The position numbers were made by a program, and so were the translations under genes. The notes under the pieces were generated by a model. The model saw only the letters and a list, made by a program, of their open reading frames with translations. It was not told the origin of the DNA and did not search any database. This document shows positions 13,941 to 18,460 of a stretch of 18,460 nucleotides of DNA, in pieces. Source of the stretch: CAZGBT01 sp964524025 (lineage in GTDB: Archaea > Aenigmatarchaeota > Aenigmatarchaeia > CG10238-14 > EX4484-224); assembly GCA_964524025.1 (NCBI GenBank), contig CAZGBT010000014.1, forward strand, positions 1 through 18,460, given 5' to 3'. Numbering within the stretch: the first letter of the stretch is position 1; each line of letters starts with the position of its first letter.

Positions 13941-13961
13941 TTATTACCATGTAATAACAAA
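13941..13961 (+). promoter_or_regulatory. Shared promoter motif, copy C
   Basis: TTATTAC, six bases, ATAACAA, then seven bases to ATG 13968, matching copies A and B on the other strand. Here TTATTAC-CAT-GTAATAA (13941-13957) is also a perfect inverted repeat. CACAA lies just upstream, as in A and B. Confidence 0.6.
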
Positions 13962-13967
13962 AATTTG

Positions 13968-14471
13968 ATGTATAAACCTAACTTTGCAAAGTTAGAAGGG
14001 GAATTGTATAATAAACCTCCTTTGAATCTTAGGAAAATAAGAGAGTTCGTCGGAAACGCTGCAAAAGCCATAAAAAGGAAAGGATTAAGAGGAGCTTTAG
14101 GCAACTATCTAAGAACACATGTCAAAAGAGCCGCAGAAGGGGCTAGATATATGCTTGATGAAATAGACAAAGCTATGCTACTTACAGGTGTTATAGTAGA
14201 CCCATCGCGTCTGCTAGCCTATTACATAGCTGGTGTTGCTGCTGGGGCATTCGCTGGTTGGTTTTGTGATAAATATCCAAGAGCTGCAACTCTAGTGGGA
14301 ATAGGTTTCTGGATTGCTACAGCTGCTATAGAAATAGGATATCATGTCTTTGGAATGAAAAGCCTACCAAGTTATTCGACTTACTCAGCTAGAGATTGGG
14401 TGGAATTTGGAGTCGGTCTGGCTGGTGGCATAACCGGTTTCCTGGCTTATCTTGCCTCGAAGGAAAAATAA
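13968..14471 (+). CDS. Three-TM membrane protein, unknown
   Basis: About 167 residues with no recognised family. The N-terminal 75 residues are basic and helical (e.g. GNAAKAIKRKGLRGALGNYLR). Three hydrophobic segments follow: about 83-100 (LLAYYIAGVAAGAFAGWF), 107-128 (ATLVGIGFWIATAAIEIGYHV) and 145-163 (VEFGVGLAGGITGFLAYLA), all rich in Gly/Ala. The start is ATG 13968 rather than TTG 13965, because the shared promoter motif leaves the ATG at the leaderless distance. It is on the opposite strand from, but shares its promoter architecture with, the 12440 and 13312 genes. Composition is richer in Gly/Ala than its neighbours. Confidence 0.65.
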   Translation: MYKPNFAKLEGELYNKPPLNLRKIREFVGNAAKAIKRKGLRGALGNYLRTHVKRAAEGARYMLDEIDKAMLLTGVIVDPSRLLAYYIAGVAAGAFAGWFCDKYPRAATLVGIGFWIATAAIEIGYHVFGMKSLPSYSTYSARDWVEFGVGLAGGITGFLAYLASKEK

Positions 14472-14520
14472 TAAGCAAAAACGTAAGTAAGCAACTCGAA
14501 AAAACAGAAATTTCATTAGC

Positions 14521-15036
14521 TTAAGTAATTTCCAACTCTCTTTTAACCCAAAAAATTTCTTCTTCGCTTCTTTTTTCTTCTTTTTCTTTCTCTTCCTTTA
14601 TCTTTTTTTCTTCTTTTTTGGGAATAATCGAAATTTCTTCTGGAAGTCGAACGCTTTTTATTTTTGAAGCTAAAGAATCCAATTCTTCTGGTTTTATTGG
14701 TATCGGTCTGTTTTCTATTAAAGGTATCTCTTTTTCGGAGGTAATAGGATAAATTCTTATGTGAAAATGGGGAATTTGAGAAGGCAAAATGGAAAATAGA
14801 ATGGCTTTTGGATTTAAGGCTTTCTTTATTTTTAAAGCAACTTTCTGCGCTGCTTCATAAGTTTTTAAGGAAGTTTGCAAATCTTGATCAAAATTTTGAT
14901 AATGTTTTTTTGGAACTACTATAGTCATACCTTTACTTCTAGGATTTATATCAAGAAAAGCCAAAGCAAAATTATCTTCGTAAACTATTTTTGCAGGAAT
15001 TTCTTTTTTAATGATTTTGCAGAATATACACTCCAC
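14521..15036 (-). CDS. HIT-family protein with degenerate active site and charged tail
   Basis: A 171-residue HIT protein, a fold that hydrolyses or transfers nucleotides through a catalytic histidine. The N-terminus is typical (MECIFCKIIKKEIPAKIVYED, then AFLDINPRSKG), with the Cys3/Cys6 pair and His45 used for zinc in many members. The His triad reads HFHIR (90-94): the first two histidines, including the middle nucleophile, remain, but the third is Arg. The conserved GHT is GMT (36-38) and the glycine-rich G-x-N-x-G loop is replaced by LNPKAILFSILPSQ. Beyond about residue 135 comes a Lys/Glu tail (EEKKIKEEKEKEEKRSEEE) absent from ordinary HIT enzymes. The start is GTG 15036. It may have lost the usual activity and act as a binder. 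Confidence 0.82.
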   Translation of the reverse strand: MECIFCKIIKKEIPAKIVYEDNFALAFLDINPRSKGMTIVVPKKHYQNFDQDLQTSLKTYEAAQKVALKIKKALNPKAILFSILPSQIPHFHIRIYPITSEKEIPLIENRPIPIKPEELDSLASKIKSVRLPEEISIIPKKEEKKIKEEKEKEEKRSEEEIFWVKRELEIT

Positions 15037-15084
15037 AATTTTTACTTGAATTTTTCTTTACTTAAGTAATACAACTTTCAAGCT

Positions 15085-15099
15085 TATAACGGTGTTATA
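15085..15099. repeat. Inverted repeat between HIT and uL3 genes
   Basis: TATAAC-GGT-GTTATA, perfect arms of six with a three-base spacer, in the divergent gap between the HIT gene and uL3, about 60-73 bases before the uL3 ATG. A regulator site is possible; no other evidence. Confidence 0.35.
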
Positions 15100-15126
15100 G
15101 AATTAGAAACGACAATCAAACCAACA

Positions 15127-15136
15127 TTAAAAAGGA
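15127..15136 (+). promoter_or_regulatory. TATA-like box of the uL3-uL4-uL23 unit
   Basis: TTAAAAAGGA centred about 27 bases before ATG 15158, which supports this start codon and a leaderless message. Confidence 0.5.
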
Positions 15137-15157
15137 TTGAAGTTTTATATTCTAACT

Positions 15158-16138
15158 ATGCCAGAGGTGTCGAAACCTAGAGCAGGATCGTTAGCATTTT
15201 ATCCGAGGAAAAGAGCTAAAAGGATTTACCCAGTTGTTAAAACCTATCCGCAATTGGATAGAGTTTTACCTTTACTTTTTGCTGGCTATAAAGCTGGAAT
15301 GGGAAGGGCTGTAATAGTGGATAATGTTAAAGGTTCACCAACTTTTAACAAAGAAATTGTTGTTCCAGTTACGATTCTAGATTGCCCTCCTTTAAAAGTT
15401 TTAGGAATAAGATTTTACAAAAAAACTGTAAAAGGTTTAAGAGTACTTACAGAAGTTTGGATTAAAGATTTACCAAAGGACTTGAAGAGGAAAATTAAGA
15501 ACTTAAAAATAACAAATCATGAGAAAAAACTTGAAGAATTAGAGAAGAAACTAAATGAAATAGAAAAAATTAGATTAATAGTTTGTACTCAACCTAGGTT
15601 ATCTGGATTGAAAAAGAAGAAACCAGAAGTTTTTGAGGTCGAAATTGGAGGAAAAGACGTAAAGCAAAAGTTTGAATATGCAAAGAAAGTTTTAGGTAAG
15701 GAAATTAGGGTTAGCGAAATTTTCAGAGAAGGTGAATACGTTGATGTTATTGGAGTTACTAAAGGAAAAGGAACTGCAGGGCCAGTTAAAAGATTTGGAG
15801 TTAAAATACAAAGAAGGAAAGCTACTCAAAAAAGAAGGCATGTAGGTACTTTGGGTGCAGAAGGTTTAGGAAAAGTTTTGTGGACAGTACCTCAAGCTGG
15901 CCAACTTGGTTATCAAAGGAGAACTGAGCTAAACAAAAGGATTTTGAAAATAGGAAAAGATGGAAGAGAAATAACACCAAAAGGTGGTTTCATAAGATAT
16001 GGAGTAATAAGTTCAGAATATTTGGTTCTTGAAGGATCTGTACCAGGACCTAAAAAGAGATTGATTATGGTAAGGGCTGCTATAAGACCTCCAAAAGTAA
16101 GAATAATGCCAGTAGAAGTTAGGGAGATAATAATATGA
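15158..16138 (+). CDS. rpl3: 50S ribosomal protein uL3
   Basis: A large-subunit ribosomal protein near the peptidyl-transferase centre. The archaeal N-terminus is MPEVSKPRAGSLAFYPRKRA; the hallmark FGVKIQRRKATQKRRHVGTL, with LGAEGLGKVLWTVPQAGQLG after it, lies in the middle, and GGFIRYGVISSEYLVLEGS leads into SVPGPKKRLIMVR near the end. The start is ATG 15158 (326 residues); an upstream TTG at 15137 would add seven residues not found in the family. It is the first gene of uL3-uL4-uL23, overlapping uL4 by an ATGA. This is the beginning of the conserved archaeal S10-type cluster. Confidence 0.97.
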   Translation: MPEVSKPRAGSLAFYPRKRAKRIYPVVKTYPQLDRVLPLLFAGYKAGMGRAVIVDNVKGSPTFNKEIVVPVTILDCPPLKVLGIRFYKKTVKGLRVLTEVWIKDLPKDLKRKIKNLKITNHEKKLEELEKKLNEIEKIRLIVCTQPRLSGLKKKKPEVFEVEIGGKDVKQKFEYAKKVLGKEIRVSEIFREGEYVDVIGVTKGKGTAGPVKRFGVKIQRRKATQKRRHVGTLGAEGLGKVLWTVPQAGQLGYQRRTELNKRILKIGKDGREITPKGGFIRYGVISSEYLVLEGSVPGPKKRLIMVRAAIRPPKVRIMPVEVREIII

Positions 16139-16947
16139 AAATTAATGTTTACGATTTGAATGGAAATCCTATTGAGAAAATAGATTTACCGAAAGTTTTT
16201 TCTGTTCCTATTAGGGTTGATTTAATTTGGAGAGATGTTTTAAGTACCTTAAGCAAAAAAAGACAGCCTTACGGAACTAATATTTATGCTGGAAAAAGGA
16301 CTGCAGCCCATTATCATGGAAGGAGAAGAACAAGGTATAGCATGATGAATATTGGCTTAGCAAGAATGCCAAGGTTGCATGGACATACAGTTCCTTGGCT
16401 ATATTTAGAAGCCAGGTTTGTTCCTCAAGCTAGGAAAGGTAGAAGGGCCCATCCTCCTAAAGTTGAAAAGATCTGGGAAGAAAAGATAAATAAAAAAGAG
16501 AGAAAGAAAGCTGTTATGTCTGCAATAGCTGCAACTGCTAAAAAGGAAATTGTGAAAGAGAGAGGGCATAAAGTTGATAAAGTAAAAGAATTGCCATTAG
16601 TTGTTTGCGATGAAATAGAAAAGGTTTCTAAAACTAAGCAATTAGTTGAAATAATGAAAAATTTAGGATTAGAAGATGAGCTAAAAAGGGTTAAGAAAAA
16701 GAAAATAAGAGCTGGTAAAGGGAAAATAAGAGGGAGAAGGTATAAGAAGAAGATAGGACCCTTAATAGTAGTTTCTAAAGACGAGGGAATAGGCAAAGCT
16801 GCAAGAAACATACCTGGGGTTGATGTTTGTAGAGTAGAAAATCTAGGAACTTATATCCTAGCTCCAGGTGCCATGCCAGGTAGATTAACTATTTGGAGCA
16901 AAGGAGCTATTCTAAAGTTAGATAAATTATTCGCTAAATGGTTTTAA
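16135..16947 (+). CDS. rpl4: 50S ribosomal protein uL4
   Basis: A 270-residue archaeal uL4 (L4/L1e), an exit-tunnel ribosomal protein. Features: KINVYDLNGNPIEKIDLPKV at the N-terminus, the basic tunnel loop (YGTNIYAGKRTAAHYHGRRR, about 42-61, then ARMPRLHGHTVPW), HPPKVEKIWEEKINKKERKKA in two stretches, and the C-terminal GIGKAARNIPGVDVCRVENL with LAPGAMPGRLTIWSKGAI. The ATG overlaps the uL3 stop in ATGA, and uL23 begins one base after its own stop, so translation of the three is tightly coupled. Length and domains are normal. Confidence 0.97.
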   Translation: MKINVYDLNGNPIEKIDLPKVFSVPIRVDLIWRDVLSTLSKKRQPYGTNIYAGKRTAAHYHGRRRTRYSMMNIGLARMPRLHGHTVPWLYLEARFVPQARKGRRAHPPKVEKIWEEKINKKERKKAVMSAIAATAKKEIVKERGHKVDKVKELPLVVCDEIEKVSKTKQLVEIMKNLGLEDELKRVKKKKIRAGKGKIRGRRYKKKIGPLIVVSKDEGIGKAARNIPGVDVCRVENLGTYILAPGAMPGRLTIWSKGAILKLDKLFAKWF

Positions 16948-16948
16948 C

Positions 16949-17212
16949 ATGGTAGATCCATTTAAGATTTTGAAATATCCGCTTGCGACAGAAAAAGCGG
17001 TATCTTTAATAGATAAAGAGAATAAGATAACTTTTGTAGTCGATAGAAAAGCTAACAAGCAGCAGATTAAAGAAGCGTTTGAAAAGCTTTTTAAGGTTAA
17101 AGTCGAAAAAGTGAATACTTTGATAACCCCAAAAGGTTTGAAGAAGGCTTATATTAAACTTAAGAAAGAATATTCTGCGAGGGATGTAGCTACAAAATTG
17201 GGAATCTTGTGA
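16949..17212 (+). CDS. rpl23: 50S ribosomal protein uL23
   Basis: An 87-residue ribosomal protein at the tunnel exit, the docking point for SRP and other nascent-chain factors. The family start is typical (DPFKILKYPLATEKAVSLID), followed by NKITFVVDRKANKQQIKEAF, KLFKVKVEKVNTLITPKGLKK and KKAYIKLKKEYSARDVATKLG. It is the last gene of the three-gene unit here. In most archaea uL2 follows at once, but here the next gene is on the opposite strand (SIS protein) with only two bases between their stop codons, and uL2 comes about 1.2 kb later. Confidence 0.97.
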   Translation: MVDPFKILKYPLATEKAVSLIDKENKITFVVDRKANKQQIKEAFEKLFKVKVEKVNTLITPKGLKKAYIKLKKEYSARDVATKLGIL

Positions 17213-17214
17213 TA

Positions 17215-18357
17215 TCACTCTACCTTGTGTCTTTCTTCCATTATTACGTTATTTAATTTAGCGCATGAACAAGCAATCGAATCTGCAGTAAGAAGGGCCA
17301 CTGGGTAAAAGAAGGAGACTTCATAATCCGAACTTAGTTTAAAGGTTCTTGAAGGGATGTAAATAGCTCTCTCGCCAAACTCTTTCATAGCTCTCGGCGA
17401 GCTCGTTAATATGTAAGAAACTTCTAGTAAATTCCACTCAAAGAATAGTTGTTCAAAAAAGCTTTTAGATATTTTTTCTTCGTATTCATGGGAAACGAGA
17501 AAAACTCTCACATCCTCTTTTTTAAGCTGATGCAATTTAAGTTGTACTAAGGGAAAATTTTCGCTATCAACGAACAAAACTTCTCTTTCCTTTTCCCGTT
17601 CGCTATAACCAGCGTGCGTCATTCTCATTTCGAAACATTGTCCTACCCCACCAGAATGTGGGCCTACACCGCAAACTAATAATAACCGCTTATCACGAAT
17701 GTCTTCAATAAGGTGGTCTATTTTATCCTCCTGGGCAAAAAGCTCGTCTCTGCATTCCTCTAAGTAATCCTCAAGTTCACCAGCATACTGAAGGAATTCG
17801 TCTTCAAAATTGCAACCTCTTTTTGTTTGAGCAAAAGCTATTTCCCTGCACATAGAAACACCATAAAATGAAAATTCTGAAAGGTTGCCCATCGGGCTAA
17901 TCCATTTTCCTCTTTCTGCTTCAACTACAGATTTTTCTCTTCCAGGTATGTAGATTACTAGTTCTGCTATCTCAGCTAGCTTGGATTTAGGATTAGACGT
18001 TAAACATCTAATTTTTAAACCATCCTTCCTCGCCATAATAGCTCTACGGACCACGGGTTTTGTACTGCCTGATGCGCTAAAACTTTCTAAATACTCACCA
18101 CTCTTCCAGTGTGGAGTCTTATGCCAACCCTGGTAAAATGCATTTATACCTAACCCATGTCTAAGATCATATGCAGCTGTTTTTGCTATTATCCCACTTC
18201 TCCCAACACCATCGGTAATATAAAATTTACCAGAATTTTTGCAATCTTTCAAATCTTCACAAAATAATTTTATTTCATCGAGTTGTTTCTCTAGAGCTTT
18301 ACTTACAATAGACCAATGTCTTGGGTATACATCAATATTTTTCCTAAAGACGTCCAC
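17215..18357 (-). CDS. Tandem SIS-domain protein (sugar-phosphate isomerase-like)
   Basis: A 380-residue protein with two SIS (sugar isomerase) domains, the fold of aldose-ketose isomerases acting on phosphosugars. The first (about 45-175) resembles 6-phospho-3-hexuloisomerase: GVGRSGIIAKTAAYDLRHGL (51-70), SFSASGST (93-100), LTSNPKSKLAEIAELVIYIPG (120-140) and SPMGNLSEFSFYGVS (155-169). The second (about 224-360) starts KRLLLVCGVGPHSGGVGQCFEMRMTHAG (224-251) but lacks a clear SGSGxT phosphate loop. Two fused SIS domains are also the layout of the GlmS isomerase half and of phosphoglucose/phosphomannose isomerases; the exact substrate is not determinable. Start GTG 18357 (DVFRKN...) is preferred over TTG 18360, because CTTAAAGT lies 26-27 bases upstream. 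It interrupts the uL23-uL2 junction on the reverse strand. Confidence 0.85.
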   Translation of the reverse strand: MDVFRKNIDVYPRHWSIVSKALEKQLDEIKLFCEDLKDCKNSGKFYITDGVGRSGIIAKTAAYDLRHGLGINAFYQGWHKTPHWKSGEYLESFSASGSTKPVVRRAIMARKDGLKIRCLTSNPKSKLAEIAELVIYIPGREKSVVEAERGKWISPMGNLSEFSFYGVSMCREIAFAQTKRGCNFEDEFLQYAGELEDYLEECRDELFAQEDKIDHLIEDIRDKRLLLVCGVGPHSGGVGQCFEMRMTHAGYSEREKEREVLFVDSENFPLVQLKLHQLKKEDVRVFLVSHEYEEKISKSFFEQLFFEWNLLEVSYILTSSPRAMKEFGERAIYIPSRTFKLSSDYEVSFFYPVALLTADSIACSCAKLNNVIMEERHKVE

Positions 18358-18378
18358 CAACTGATTTTAAGTAGAAAA

Positions 18379-18416
18379 CTTTAAGTAGCTATCGGGCAGG
18401 TTAACTTTAAATTTAG
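18379..18416. promoter_or_regulatory. Divergent promoters of the SIS gene and uL2
   Basis: For the SIS gene the minus strand reads CTTAAAGT (18386-18379), about 26 bases before GTG 18357. For uL2 the plus strand reads CTTTAAATTT (18405-18414), about 31 bases before ATG 18441. uL2 thus appears to be transcribed from its own promoter. Confidence 0.5.
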
Positions 18417-18440
18417 CGCCTCCAAGCTTTAGTTGATAAT

Positions 18441-18460
18441 ATGGGAAAAAGAATAATAGC
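18441..18460 (+). CDS. rpl2: 50S ribosomal protein uL2, 5' end only
   Basis: The last 20 bases open with ATG and read M-G-K-R-I-I-(A), the invariant start of archaeal uL2 (MGKRII...). Only seven codons are present. The identification is strengthened by position, since uL2 is the gene that follows uL23 in archaeal S10 clusters, and by a TATA-like box upstream. Confidence 0.75.

Noticed and set aside
14519..15070. CTTAAGTAAT repeated at both ends of the HIT gene as terminal repeats of an element
   Set aside because: A ten-base AT-rich word also present near 12455; no transposase, target duplication or longer match supports a mobile element.
1..18460. CRISPR array, insertion sequence or replication origin
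   Set aside because: No regularly spaced direct repeats, no transposase and no origin-type repeats with a replication gene were seen.

Overview
The window is a densely packed, AT-rich archaeal chromosome segment. The archaeal assignment rests on archaeal/eukaryotic-type ribosomal proteins (eL32 and archaeal forms of uS8, uL6, uL3, uL4, uL23), an archaeal-type LeuRS, DUF763, an AMMECR1 protein, an adenosine-specific-kinase family protein, an Sm-like protein and a tRNA-Gly whose anticodon loop carries an intron. The tRNA stems are almost all G-C although the surroundings are AT-rich, which hints at a thermophile. I cannot place the lineage; the scattered ribosomal gene blocks would fit a DPANN-type or otherwise rearranged genome, but that is inference.

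Layout. 1-160: possible start of a gene leaving the left edge. 160-1143: a LAGLIDADG homing-endonuclease gene broken by two compensating homopolymer frameshifts. 1121-3015 (+): DUF763 protein and a four-CBS-domain protein. 3010-4286 (-): a ribosomal block uS8-uL6-eL32. 4309-8334 (-): LeuRS, AMMECR1 and a VTT/DedA-like membrane protein. 8407-9336 (-): a HAD-like protein with a changed active site and a small membrane protein. 9386-10315 (-): an unassigned protein with ureohydrolase-like metal motifs. 10347-10442 (-): intron-containing tRNA-Gly(UCC). 10467-11906: a Nudix hydrolase, a divergent 47-residue ORF and an SplB-like radical SAM protein.

12036-14471 is the least ordinary part. Three unrecognised proteins (a helical protein ending in an EF-hand-like loop, a two-TM protein followed by a divergent Sm-like protein, and a three-TM protein on the other strand) share one promoter architecture, TTATTAC-N6-(G/A)TAACAA ending 6-7 bases before the ATG. 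An adenosine-specific-kinase family gene sits among them under a different promoter. This is the best candidate here for an undescribed co-regulated set.

14521-15036 (-) is a HIT protein with a degenerate active site. 15158-17212 (+) is uL3-uL4-uL23. The order expected in archaea continues with uL2, but a tandem SIS-domain gene on the opposite strand (17215-18357) intervenes, and uL2 starts only at 18441.

A theme throughout is promoter economy. For most transcription units a TATA-like box lies about 26-28 bases before the start codon, so the mRNAs are probably leaderless, and several of these boxes overlap the stop codon of the gene upstream. I used this spacing to choose starts for the small membrane protein, the Sm-like protein, the three-TM protein, uL3 and the SIS protein.
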